Positions 24,955 to 33,705 of a stretch of DNA of 64,000 nt are shown piece after piece. Under the pieces are notes generated by a model that saw only the letters and a program-made list of their open reading frames with translations, did no database searches and was not told the origin of the DNA. How positions within the stretch are numbered: position 1 is the stretch's first letter; every line of letters starts with the position of its first letter. A program made the position numbers and the translations under genes. Location of the stretch: NCBI RefSeq assembly GCF_900107395.1, contig NZ_FNPW01000021.1:1-64000 (forward strand), written 5' to 3'. The stretch is from Pseudomonas sp. NFIX28 (GTDB lineage: Bacteria > Pseudomonadota > Gammaproteobacteria > Pseudomonadales > Pseudomonadaceae).

Positions 24955-25159
24955 CAATAAGCCCTACGCATCAACCGCGGCCAGGTAAAAATCTGGCGGC
25001 AGCATAGCGCTAATGCTTATGTCCATTTATATAAATAAAATCTAACGTTATAACTCTTTGCCGTTTTGCCCGGCCCCCGTGCAGGCTGCATGTACCGGGC
25101 ACAGGGCGAAGCCGGTTCGAAGGCCGCCCGGGAAAACCTCCAGGCCAGCCTTTTCCAGC

Positions 25160-25693
25160 TTATTTGGGCAGCGGGATCCGCTTCACCGCCTCGATCCAGG
25201 CCGGGTCCAAACGATTCTGCTCGGTGTCCATGGCCAGGGCCTCCATGCGCTCCTTGTGCCGGTCGATTTCATGCACCACCTGGCTCAACGCGCTGGAGTT
25301 GGCATCCAGCTGGTGCATCTGGGTCAGGCCCAGGTGATAGAAGCGCAGCAGCTTCATCGCCGTCGGGTCTTCGGCCTCGACGCCGGCGGTGACATGGTGC
25401 ATGACGTTGGTCACGCTCATCAGGCTGCGCTTGAGCTGCCAGCCGTAGACCGCCGCGGCCATCCACGGCTGCGACCAGAAGCGCATGCGCATCAGCACGA
25501 TGCTCAGCACCAGGCCGGCCAGCACGCCGGCGACGTTGAGGCGGAAGTTGTCGCCACCCGGCGTACCGAACAGCAGCACCGCGGCGCTCGACAGCAGCAT
25601 GGCCAGCGACAGGAAAATCAGGGCGATATACAGGGTGCTGCGGCGGGTTTGCTGACGAAAAGCCTCGGGGTTCTGCGGCTGGATCTCGAACAT
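25160..25693 (-). CDS. DUF3087 family membrane protein
   Basis: A 177-residue protein beginning MFEIQPQNPEAFRQQTRRST, with two membrane helices at about residues 20-43 and 52-70 and a soluble helical C-terminal half (LLRFYHLGLTQMHQLDANSS). It matches the DUF3087 pattern found in Pseudomonas; function is unknown. The frame is open further upstream to 25870, but the domain starts at the ATG at 25693. Confidence 0.8.
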   Translation of the reverse strand: MFEIQPQNPEAFRQQTRRSTLYIALIFLSLAMLLSSAAVLLFGTPGGDNFRLNVAGVLAGLVLSIVLMRMRFWSQPWMAAAVYGWQLKRSLMSVTNVMHHVTAGVEAEDPTAMKLLRFYHLGLTQMHQLDANSSALSQVVHEIDRHKERMEALAMDTEQNRLDPAWIEAVKRIPLPK

Positions 25694-25903
25694 GGCGACG
25701 GTGCGCTCGCATGGTGGACGGGCCGGCATTATCACCCTGCCAGCGCCGGATGAAGGGAATAAATCCACGCTGCGACAATCCACCTCGGCCTGGGTGGCAC
25801 GCCGTCGAGACAAAGCGGAGCGCGATGCGGATGCGCTGCCGGGCGCCGACAGGCACGCCCGCAGCGACAATGGGCCGGCCCCGGGCGGGCCGGCCGGTGC
25901 GGC

Positions 25904-26659
25904 TCAGGCCACCTGGCCCTTGGCCTGCTGTTCCAGGTGCAATTGCAGTTCGGGCGTGATTTGCAGCGCCGCTGCCAGCTCGTCCAGGTAGCTGCGTTCG
26001 GCATCTTGCTGATCGTCCACCAGCATCACGCTGGCCAGGTACATCTCCGCCGCCATGCCCGGCTCGCCCGCGGCCGACTGGGCCACGTCGGCGGCATCCA
26101 GGGGACGGGCGACTTCGTCGTCGAGCCATTGCTGCAATTGCGGATCGTCGGTGTGACGGCCGATCTCGGCGCTGATCAGTTGTTTTTCCTGCTCATCGAT
26201 GCGGCCATCGGCCTTGGCCGCGGCGATCAGCGCGCGCAGGATCGCGTGGCTGTGTTCTTCGGCTTCCGGGCCGGCCAATTGGTCGACAGTGCGCAACGCC
26301 TGTTGCGGAGCCGCCGATTGCTGCTGTTGCTGCCAGGCCTGATAAGCCTGGAACGCCATCATCCCCAGGGACGCCAGCGCCGCGTAGTTCATGCCGCCGC
26401 CGGTGCGACCCTGAGTCCCGCCACCAGACGCCGCGCCGCCGGACATCGCGCCGCCCAATCCGGAACCGCCCAGCAGCCCACCGAGCAAGCCGCCCAGGCC
26501 GCCCGGGGCACCGCCGCCGCTGTTGCCGCCCAACAGGCCGCCGAGCAAGCCACCCAGGCCTCCCAGGCCGCCCTGCGGTGCCGAGGCCCCGCCACCTTGC
26601 TGCTTCATCGAGGCCTGGCCGGCGCGCAGCAACTGTTCAAGCAAATCACTGGTGTTCAT
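25904..26659 (-). CDS. DUF533/YebE-like protein with glycine-rich N-terminus
   Basis: A 251-residue protein. Residues about 20-90 are very glycine-rich with repeats of GGLGGLLGGLLGG. Residues about 115-250 are a helical TerB-like DUF533 domain (AILRALIAAAKADGRIDEQE, YLDELAAALQITPELQLHLE). YebE homologues are inner-membrane-associated proteins linked to envelope stress; function is unknown. A GAAGAGAG site precedes the ATG. Confidence 0.85.
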   Translation of the reverse strand: MNTSDLLEQLLRAGQASMKQQGGGASAPQGGLGGLGGLLGGLLGGNSGGGAPGGLGGLLGGLLGGSGLGGAMSGGAASGGGTQGRTGGGMNYAALASLGMMAFQAYQAWQQQQQSAAPQQALRTVDQLAGPEAEEHSHAILRALIAAAKADGRIDEQEKQLISAEIGRHTDDPQLQQWLDDEVARPLDAADVAQSAAGEPGMAAEMYLASVMLVDDQQDAERSYLDELAAALQITPELQLHLEQQAKGQVA

Positions 26660-26806
26660 GGCATCGCTCTCTTCGGGCAGTTATTCAGATTGCCAACAAT
26701 AGTCGTCGCCACGCGTTGCGCCAACTACTGGCACCTGTGCCTTGCCCGATGCCGGCGCGACGACCCGTGCCGCGACGCCGTGGGCCAGCGCTGTTGAGCC
26801 CGGAGA

Positions 26807-27247
26807 TCAGGCCTGGGGCATTTTGCGGAAACCCACGGCCAGGCGGTTCCAGCTGTTGATGGTGGCGATCGCCAGGCTCAGGTCGACTTGCTCGCTGGGG
26901 CTGAACTGGCTGCTCAGCAGTTCGTAGTCGGCATCCGGCGCGTGGGTTTCGCTGACCCGGGTCAGGGACTCGGTCCAGGCCAGGGCGGCCCGTTCGCGAT
27001 CGCTGAAGAACGGCGCTTCGCGCCAGACCGAGACCGCGTACAGGCGGCGTTCAGTCTCCCCGCCCTTGCGCGCATCGGCGGTGTGCATGTCGACGCAGAA
27101 GGCGCAGCCGTTGATCTGCGACGCGCGCAGCTTCACCAGCTCGATCAGCGACTTTTCCAGGGGCAGTTTCGAGACGGCGGTTTCCAGCGCGATCATGGCT
27201 TTGAGGGCGTCGGGCGAGGCGGTGTAGAAGTCGATACGCGGTTGCAT
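26807..27247 (-). CDS. Carboxymuconolactone decarboxylase/AhpD-like protein
   Basis: A 146-residue protein with the AhpD-like core: LIELVKLRASQINGCAFCVD, giving the CxxC redox pair, followed by MHTADAR with the helper His. Proteins of this group are peroxidase-type or alkylhydroperoxidase-like enzymes in oxidative stress defence. The ATG at 27247 (MQPRIDFYTAS) has GGAG before it; the longer upstream frame is rejected because no homology extends there. No operon partner. Confidence 0.88.
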   Translation of the reverse strand: MQPRIDFYTASPDALKAMIALETAVSKLPLEKSLIELVKLRASQINGCAFCVDMHTADARKGGETERRLYAVSVWREAPFFSDRERAALAWTESLTRVSETHAPDADYELLSSQFSPSEQVDLSLAIATINSWNRLAVGFRKMPQA

Positions 27248-27365
27248 GGGTGGCTCCAGGTCCAATGAATGTGGCGCCACGTTAAGCCTGGGCCCGGTCC
27301 AGACCAATAACCAATTCCGCCAAAGACCAGGTGACCAATCGCCACCCACCGCCGCCGCTGCCGCC

Positions 27366-27619
27366 TACGGGGATTGCCATTTACTGCGTTGTGGCTTGCC
27401 GCTCTTCGTAGGAGCGCAGCTTGCGCGCGAAGGCGCCCGCCCGGGCACCGCGGTGAATGGCCGCTGCGCGGATCGCGAGCAAGCTTTGCTCCTACGGGGG
27501 TTGCCACTTACCGCGTTGTGGCTTGCCGCTCTTCGTAGGAGCGCAGCTTGCGCGCGAAGGCGTCCGCCCGGGTACCGCGGTGAATGGCCGCTGCGCGGAT
27601 CGCGAGCAAGCTTCGCTCC
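27366..27619. repeat. Tandem duplication of a 127-bp REPIN unit
   Basis: Two near-identical 127-base copies at 27366-27492 and 27493-27619. Each unit contains GTAGGAGCGCAGCTTGCGCG and, inverted, GCGAGCAAGCT(T/C)(T/C)GCTCCTAC, so each can fold as a long REP hairpin. The second copy runs to within 14 bases of the mscS-like stop codon. Confidence 0.85.
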
Positions 27620-27633
27620 TACGGGGTTTTCGT

Positions 27634-29079
27634 TTATTGGGTTGCGCGGCGGCGCAGCCATTGCATGAAACTTCTTTTCACCGCCGGCCGTGGGGCTTCC
27701 TGGGTCAGGGTCTGGGCGATGTGCTGGCGGAAATCCAGGAGGTTTTTCATGGCCTCGCTGATATCGCGCCGCGCGTCCAGGCATGGCTTGAGGTATTCGT
27801 TTTCGATGCGGTACAGGGTGCAGAAAGTCTTGGCCGAGAAGTCCGCCGCGGTCGCCTGATCGGCGATGCCCGCCTCGCCGATCACTTCGCCCGGGCCCAT
27901 GCGCCCGGCCTCGAAGGGTTTGCCGTCGCGGATCAGGCTCACCGAAACCACGCCCGACTCGATGATCAGCAAATGATCGCTGACCTCGCCCGCCGGCAGG
28001 ATGGTCTCGCCGGCGCGGAAGGTTTGCAGGGTCATGTTCTGGCTGAAGGTTTCCTTCTCTTCCTGGCGCAGGGTGGAGAAGATGCTCGAGCTGTCCAGCA
28101 GCGCGCGCGGGCGCGAGAGGTTGGTCGCCGTGCTGCTTTCACCGCTGGACAACAGGCTGACGCCGGACGCCTGCAAATGCCGGAAAGCCAGGTCGAACAG
28201 CTGGTTGCGCACTTCGCGCTTCTTGCCCATGGAGGCTACGAAGCCGCTGATCTCGTATTCCACCCCGGCGCTGCCGGAGCTTTTCAAGGCCACGCTGGGG
28301 GCTGGCGTGGCGAGCAGGAAACGGCACCCGAGCATGGCCCGCTCCAGCGCCTCGATCACCGTTTGCGGCCGCGCATGGGGGCTGACCTGGAGGCTGATGG
28401 AAAGCCCGTGCATATCGGCGGGACGGCTGAAGTTGATGATCTTGGCCTTGGCCGCCATGGAGTTGGGGATTACCGCCATGCTGCCCTGGGAGGTCTGCAA
28501 CCGGGTGGCGCGCCAGTCGATATCGGTGACCCGGCCTTCGGTGCCGTCAATGGAAATCCAGTCGTCGAGCTGATACGGCTTGGTGGTGTTGAGCACGATG
28601 CCGGAGAACACGTCGCTGAGGGTGCTTTGCAACGCCAGGCCGACGATGATCGCCACCGCGCCGGAGGTGGCCAGCACGCCCTTGACCGGCAGTTCCAGCA
28701 CGTAGGCCATGGCCGCGATGATGGCGATCAGGAAAATCACCGCCCCCATCAGGTCCTGCAGCAGCCGCCCGGTGTGCCCGACCCGTTGCATCATCAGGGT
28801 GCCGAGCAGCACCGTCAGGGTCCGCGCGCCGAACAGCCACCAACCGATCTGCAACCCCGTGGCGGCCAGGTGCATCGGCACATCCTCCGGCCAGGGCGCC
28901 GCCTGCATCGGGTTCAGGCCCTGGTTGAACAGCAGCACGCTGTACAGGGTAAAGATCAGCACCCGCACCAGCAGCTTCCAGTAACCGCCCCGCGCGCCGA
29001 TCAGGCGCCACAGCAGCATGTCCAGCAGGATCAGGATCAGCGCGGCGAATAGCGGGTGGTCGGCGAACAGGTTCGGCAT
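27634..29079 (-). CDS. MscS-family mechanosensitive channel fused to a cyclic-nucleotide-binding domain
   Basis: A 481-residue inner-membrane protein. The first about 155 residues contain four or five helices ending in the MscS pore helix (ATSGAVAIIVGLALQSTLSD). The MscS beta and alpha/beta domains follow (GIVLNTTKPYQLDDWISIDG, VIPNSMAAKAKIINFS). Residues about 330-450 form a cNMP-binding cap (FRAGETILPAGEVSDHLLII, GEVIGEAGI). Such MscS-cNMP fusions are thought to be ligand-gated relatives of osmotic channels. The phosphate-binding cassette is modified (EAGIADQATAADFSA), so ligand binding needs testing. The ATG at 29079 has GGAG before it. Confidence 0.88.
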   Translation of the reverse strand: MPNLFADHPLFAALILILLDMLLWRLIGARGGYWKLLVRVLIFTLYSVLLFNQGLNPMQAAPWPEDVPMHLAATGLQIGWWLFGARTLTVLLGTLMMQRVGHTGRLLQDLMGAVIFLIAIIAAMAYVLELPVKGVLATSGAVAIIVGLALQSTLSDVFSGIVLNTTKPYQLDDWISIDGTEGRVTDIDWRATRLQTSQGSMAVIPNSMAAKAKIINFSRPADMHGLSISLQVSPHARPQTVIEALERAMLGCRFLLATPAPSVALKSSGSAGVEYEISGFVASMGKKREVRNQLFDLAFRHLQASGVSLLSSGESSTATNLSRPRALLDSSSIFSTLRQEEKETFSQNMTLQTFRAGETILPAGEVSDHLLIIESGVVSVSLIRDGKPFEAGRMGPGEVIGEAGIADQATAADFSAKTFCTLYRIENEYLKPCLDARRDISEAMKNLLDFRQHIAQTLTQEAPRPAVKRSFMQWLRRRATQ

Positions 29080-29146
29080 CAAGCAACTCCAGCACGGTCA
29101 GAGGCGCGACAATCTCACACAAGCGACCTTGCAGGTATAGCCGGAG

Positions 29147-29179
29147 AAACAAAAACAGGGGCCTCATGGGAGGCCCCTG
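29147..29179 (-). terminator. Rho-independent terminator after ycaC
   Basis: On the minus strand AGGGGCCTCCCATGAGGCCC forms a hairpin followed by TGTTTTTGTTT. It lies beyond the REPIN pair that follows the ycaC stop codon. Confidence 0.7.
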
Positions 29180-29200
29180 CCTGCAACGATGTCGCTCACT

Positions 29201-29452
29201 CTGTAGCCGCTGCCGAGCCCGCGAGGCTGCGATCGCCCCCGCAGGGGGGCGCAGGATCTTGAGATCGCTTAAGGACCTTCGGTCCTATCGCAGCCTGCGG
29301 CAGCGGCTACAGGGGTTGTGACCTACCGATCGGCGCTAACCCTGTAGCCGCTGCCGAGCTTGCGAGGCTGCGATCGACTGCGCAGCAGGCGCAGGGTCTT
29401 GAAACCGCTGGAGGACCTTCGGTCCTATCGCAGCCTGCGGCAGCGGCTACAG
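29201..29452. repeat. Two REPINs (CTGTAGCCGCTGCCG type)
   Basis: Two copies of about 111 bases, 29201-29312 and 29342-29452, each starting CTGTAGCCGCTGCCGAGC and ending in the inverse GCGGCAGCGGCTACAGG, with AAGGACCTTCGGTCCT-like loops. The same family recurs at 36.9-37.7 kb. Confidence 0.85.
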
Positions 29453-29515
29453 GGAATCGCGACACCTCCGATAACCCGGTCGTGCTCGCTGCCTTGTGTA
29501 GCCGCCGCTGGCAGG

Positions 29516-30142
29516 TCACTTGCCCTGGGTCAGGGTGGTGTAGCTGGTGATCAGGTTGCGGTAGTCCGGAATGTGGTTGGAGAACAAGGTGCCCAGGCCC
29601 TCGATGTCGTTGCGCCAGTCGCGGTGCAGCTCGCAGGCCAGGCCGAACCAGGTCATCAGCTGCGCGCCGGCGGTGGACATGCGGTTCCATGCCGAATCGC
29701 GGGTCAGGGCGTTGAAGGTGCCGGAGGCGTCGGTCACCACGAACACCTCGAAGCCTTCCTCCAGGGCCGAGAGTGCCGGGAACGCCACGCAGACTTCAGT
29801 CACCACGCCGGCGATGATCAGCTGCTTCTTGCCGGTGGCCTTGATCGCCTTGACGAAGTCCTCGTTGTCCCAGGCGTTGATCTGGCCCGGACGGGCAATG
29901 TACGGCGCGTCCGGGAACAGCGCCTTGAGCTCGGGCACCAGCGGGCCGTTGGGGCCGGTTTCGAAGCTGGTGGTGAGGATGGTCGGCAACTTGAAGTACT
30001 TGGCCAGGTCGGCCAGGGCCAGCACGTTGTTCTTGAACTTGTCCGGGTCGATGTCGCGGACCAGGGACAGCAGGCCGGCCTGGTGATCCACCAGCAGGAC
30101 GGCGGCGTTGTCTTTGTCCAGACGCTTGTAGGCGGTAGTCAT
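29516..30142 (-). CDS. ycaC: YcaC-like isochorismatase-family hydrolase
   Basis: A 208-residue cysteine hydrolase of the isochorismatase superfamily. The catalytic triad is visible: Asp in AVLLVDHQAGL, Lys in ATGKKQLIIAG and Cys in GVVTEVCVAFPAL. YcaC proteins form octamers; the substrate is unknown. A GAGGATTA site precedes the ATG. A second paralogue follows upstream on the same strand after 56 bases, so the two may be co-transcribed with the pirin gene beyond it. Confidence 0.88.
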   Translation of the reverse strand: MTTAYKRLDKDNAAVLLVDHQAGLLSLVRDIDPDKFKNNVLALADLAKYFKLPTILTTSFETGPNGPLVPELKALFPDAPYIARPGQINAWDNEDFVKAIKATGKKQLIIAGVVTEVCVAFPALSALEEGFEVFVVTDASGTFNALTRDSAWNRMSTAGAQLMTWFGLACELHRDWRNDIEGLGTLFSNHIPDYRNLITSYTTLTQGK

Positions 30143-30198
30143 GGGGTAATCCTCGCTTTTTGTCGATGCCGAATGGAATCGGCGTGGTGGGTGCTCGT

Positions 30199-30882
30199 TC
30201 AGCGCTGGGAGTCCAGCACTTCGTGCTCGTTCGCCACTTGCTGGGCCTTGATGTAGCTCTCGATCAGCAACTGGTAATGCGGCATGGCCTGGGCATAGAC
30301 CGCGGCCCACTGCTCGGCATCCGGGCGATTCCACGAACCCTGCAGCTCAGAAAGCGTAGCCATGATGTCGATCGGCACCACCCCGGCCTGGGCCAGGCGG
30401 GCGATCGTCAGGTCGGTGGCCAGGCGGGAATGGTTGCCCGAGGCGTCGACCACGGCGAACACCTTGTAGCCCTCGTGTACCGCGGCAATCGAAGGGAATG
30501 CCAGGCAGACGCTGGTCAGGGTGCCGGCGATCACCAGGGTTTTCTTGCCGGTGGCCTCTACCGCCGCGCGGAACTCGGGGTTGTCCCAGGCGTTGATTTC
30601 ACCTTTGCGGGCCACGTACCGGGCATGGGGCGCCTCCTGATGGATTTCCGGGATCAGCGGGCCGTTGGGGCCTTGGGGCACCGAGGCCGTGGTGATCACC
30701 GGCATGTTCAGCAAGGTCGCGGCTTTCGCCAGGGCGATGGCATTGGCGCGCAGTTGCGGCACGTCCATGTCCTTGACGATCTGGAACAGCCCGCTCTGGT
30801 GGTCGATCAGCAACATCGCCGCGTCGTTGGGGTCGATGGTCGGTTTGGCGCCATTGAAGTTGGCAGCATTGACGTTGTTCAT
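30199..30882 (-). CDS. Second isochorismatase-family hydrolase (YcaC paralogue)
   Basis: A 227-residue paralogue of the downstream YcaC protein. The triad is Asp in AMLLIDHQSGLF, Lys in ATGKKTLVIAG and Cys in GTLTSVCLAFPSI, with the shared INAWDN motif before the Lys. It has an N-terminal extension of about 10 residues. GAGGAAC stands before the ATG at 30882. It is the middle gene of a minus-strand group with pirin upstream and YcaC downstream; the group is divergent from a LysR regulator and may respond to an aromatic or quinone-type signal, which is inference. Confidence 0.87.
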   Translation of the reverse strand: MNNVNAANFNGAKPTIDPNDAAMLLIDHQSGLFQIVKDMDVPQLRANAIALAKAATLLNMPVITTASVPQGPNGPLIPEIHQEAPHARYVARKGEINAWDNPEFRAAVEATGKKTLVIAGTLTSVCLAFPSIAAVHEGYKVFAVVDASGNHSRLATDLTIARLAQAGVVPIDIMATLSELQGSWNRPDAEQWAAVYAQAMPHYQLLIESYIKAQQVANEHEVLDSQR

Positions 30883-30977
30883 GTGCAGTTCCTCTTTCGT
30901 TTGGGGCATTTATTGAAGGCAACAGCCATCCCTGGCCCTGAAACCGGTCTGCACGTCCTGCGCAGGTCGGTAAACGC

Positions 30978-31844
30978 TCAGCCGGGCATCTGGCCGAAAC
31001 GGCCGGACTGGAAATCGACAAAGGCCTGGTGGATCTCGGCCTCGCTGTTCATCACGAACGGGCCGTGGCCGACGATGGGCTCGTCGATCGGTTCGCCGCT
31101 GAGCAGCAGCACCACCGCGTCGTTGCTGGCCTCCAGGCCGAGCTGGTCGCCTTCGCGTCCGAACAGCACCAGCTGGCCTTCGCGCACCAGCTCCTGGCCA
31201 TTGACCTGGACCGTGCCGCGCAGCAGCACCAGCGCGGTGTTGCGCCCTTCGTGCAGGTCGAGGACCAGGGGCTTGCCGGCATTCAGGCGGATGTCCCAGA
31301 CGTCGATCGGGGTGAAGGTACGGGCCGGGCCCTTGACGCCGTCGTATTCGCCGGCGATCAGCCGCAGGGTGCCGGCCTTGTCTTTCAGGGCGATGGCCGG
31401 AATGTCGCTATCGAGGATGGTCTGGTAACCGGGCGCGGCCATCTTGTCCCGCGCCGGCAGGTTGACCCACAGCTGGACCATGTCCAGGGTGCCGCCGGAC
31501 CGAGCGAACGCGGCGGAGTGGAATTCCTCGTGGAGAATCCCCGAGGCCGCGGTCATCCATTGCACGTCGCCAGGGCCGATCTTGCCGCCGCTGCCGGTGG
31601 AGTCGCGGTGCTCCACCTCGCCCTTGTAAACGATAGTCACGGTTTCGAAACCGCGATGGGGATGCTGGCCCACGCCGCGCCGCGCCTGGGTCGGGGTGAA
31701 TTCGACCGGCCCTGCATGGTCGAGCAGCAGGAACGGGCTGATGTGCTTGCCCAGGCTGTCGTAGGAAAACAGGGTGCGCACCGGGAACCCGTCGCCCACC
31801 CAATGAGACCGTGGGCTGGTGTAGATGCCGAGGATGTTTTTCAT
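30978..31844 (-). CDS. Pirin family protein
   Basis: A 288-residue bicupin. The N-terminal cupin has the metal-binding HPHRGFETVTIV motif and a further ligand pair in LHEEFHS; the C-terminal cupin (LLRGTVQVNGQELVREGQLV) lacks it, as in other pirins. Bacterial pirins can act as quercetinases or as regulators of central metabolism. GGAGG precedes the ATG. It is divergent from a LysR gene at 31953, which may control it and the two hydrolase genes downstream. Confidence 0.9.
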   Translation of the reverse strand: MKNILGIYTSPRSHWVGDGFPVRTLFSYDSLGKHISPFLLLDHAGPVEFTPTQARRGVGQHPHRGFETVTIVYKGEVEHRDSTGSGGKIGPGDVQWMTAASGILHEEFHSAAFARSGGTLDMVQLWVNLPARDKMAAPGYQTILDSDIPAIALKDKAGTLRLIAGEYDGVKGPARTFTPIDVWDIRLNAGKPLVLDLHEGRNTALVLLRGTVQVNGQELVREGQLVLFGREGDQLGLEASNDAVVLLLSGEPIDEPIVGHGPFVMNSEAEIHQAFVDFQSGRFGQMPG

Positions 31845-31952
31845 GGGAGTGCCTCCGAAATGGGTGAGTTATTTCGTGGGATACACCTTAAAACCCATAC
31901 CTTTGATGCACTAGACTGCAAAAATCGCCCTTAGCGTTCTATTTGGAGAACG

Positions 31953-32861
31953 ATGGTGGAAGACCTCAACACCCTTTATTACTTCACCCAGGTCGTCGAG
32001 CATCAGGGTTTCGCCGCTGCCGGGCGGGCCCTGGACATGCCCAAGTCGAAGCTCAGCCGGCGTATTGCCCAGCTCGAGGAGCGCCTCGGCGTGCGCCTGA
32101 TACACCGCACCAGCCGCCACTGCTCGCTCACCGAGATCGGCCACGAGTATTACCAGCGCTGCCTGGCCATGCGCGTGGAGGCCGAAAGCGCCGCCGAGGT
32201 CATCGAGCGCAACCGCTCCGAGCCCCAGGGCCTGGTGCGCCTGAGTTGCCCGACCGCGCTGCTCAACTCCTGGGTCGGGCCGATGCTGACCCGCTACATG
32301 CTCAAGTACCCGCTGGTGGAGTTGTTCATCGAAAGCACCAACCGCCGGGTCGACCTGATCCACGAAGGGTATGACATCGCCCTGCGGGTGCGCTTCCCGC
32401 CGCTGGAAAGCAGCGACCTGGTGATGAAGGTGCTGGGCAACAGCACCCAATGCCTGGTCGGCCACCCGGACTTTCTCGCGCGCCTGTCGACCCCCGCCTC
32501 GCCCGCCGACCTCAGCGGCCTGCCCAGCCTGCATTGGGGCTCGGCGCAGCGTGAATACCAATGGGAGCTGTTCGGCCCGGACGACACCCTGGCGCAGATT
32601 CGCCACAAGCCGCGAATGGTCACCGACGACCTGATCGCCCTGCGCCACGCGGCGCTGGCAGGCATCGGCATCGCCCACTTGCCCAGCGTGGTGGTGCGCG
32701 ACGACCTGGCCGCCGGGCGCCTGGTGCAGCTGGTCCCGGACTGGGCGCCCAAGTGCGGGATCGTCCACGCGATCTTCCCGTCGCGCCGGGGCCTGCTGCC
32801 GTCGGTGCGCACGCTGATCGATTTTCTTGGCGAGGAGTTCAGCCACAGCGACATGGTCTGA
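31953..32861 (+). CDS. LysR-family regulator next to the pirin/YcaC operon
   Basis: A 302-residue LysR regulator with an N-terminal winged helix-turn-helix (MVEDLNTLYYFTQVVEHQGF, MPKSKLSRRIAQLEERLG) and a C-terminal effector domain with LIHEGYDIALRVRFPPLESS. The N-terminal pattern is of the group that often represses or activates a divergent oxidoreductase or pirin gene. GGAGAACG stands before the ATG. The 108-bp divergent spacer is the probable operator region. The inducer is unknown. Confidence 0.9.
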   Translation: MVEDLNTLYYFTQVVEHQGFAAAGRALDMPKSKLSRRIAQLEERLGVRLIHRTSRHCSLTEIGHEYYQRCLAMRVEAESAAEVIERNRSEPQGLVRLSCPTALLNSWVGPMLTRYMLKYPLVELFIESTNRRVDLIHEGYDIALRVRFPPLESSDLVMKVLGNSTQCLVGHPDFLARLSTPASPADLSGLPSLHWGSAQREYQWELFGPDDTLAQIRHKPRMVTDDLIALRHAALAGIGIAHLPSVVVRDDLAAGRLVQLVPDWAPKCGIVHAIFPSRRGLLPSVRTLIDFLGEEFSHSDMV

Positions 32862-32977
32862 GGCCGGCGCGGGGCTGACCGGATGTTCCGACCTGTGGCG
32901 GTTTTGGCACTGGCCGAAATAATATTTCGAGCATAATATTTTGCTCGTCATCTTATTCCGCCAGCGAGGAAACGCCC

Positions 32978-33517
32978 ATGCAAAGCCCATCACGCGAGGC
33001 CACCCTGGCCCAGTGGATTGCCCAGGAACAGGCCATGCGCGAGCGCCTCGCCAGCCCGGGCAGCCTGTCCCTGGCCGAAGTCAGCGCCCTCTCCCCTGCC
33101 GAATTCTTCGACGGCATCGGCAACGGCGAACTGCCCTCGCCGCCCATCGGCACGCTGCTGGATTTCATCCCCATCGAATGGTCCGCTGGGCATTTCGTGT
33201 TCCAGGGCACGCCGGATTCCCGGCATTACAACCCGCTGGGCAGCGTGCACGGCGGTTATGCCGCGACCCTGCTGGACTCCTGCATGGGCTGCGCGATCCA
33301 CACCCGGCTGAACAAGGGCCAGGGCTAAACCACCCTGGACCTGCGCATCAGCTATGTACGCGCCCTGACCGGCAGCAGCGGGCCGATCCGCGCCGAAGGC
33401 AAGATCGTCCACCTGGGCCGCTCCACCGCGCTGGCCGAAGGGCGGATCTACGACGTCGACGGCCGCCTGTATGCCACCGGCTCCACCACCTGCATGATCC
33501 TCGAACCGCGCGGCTGA
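32978..33517 (+). pseudogene. PaaI-type thioesterase interrupted by one in-frame TAA
   Basis: A hotdog-fold thioesterase gene of 180 codons with a single TAA at 33326-33328. Upstream the protein reads through HYNPLGSVHGGYAATLLDSC and HTRLNKGQG; downstream the same frame continues at once with TTLDLRISYVRALTGSSGP and ends normally in TTCMILEPRG. Relatives have GQGYTTLDL here, so one base change, TAC to TAA, explains the break. The N-terminal fragment of 116 residues lacks half of the fold. It is either a recent pseudogene, a sequencing error or a readthrough site. It would hydrolyse an acyl-CoA thioester if intact. Confidence 0.8.
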
Positions 33518-33705
33518 AGTTCCTGCTGCGTCTGTAGCGATGCTTGTCCGTGAAAAAAAGCTGCGCTCGCCAGGGAAGATGCCCGGCGAGCAAGGAACCG
33601 TGCATTCGTGATTCGCGGTAAAGATTGCTTTGCCTGCCCAGCGGTTTTTCTCAAGGGTACGGACCGGGATACTCGTGGCCTTCCCACTGCCATCTGGAGT
33701 CATTC

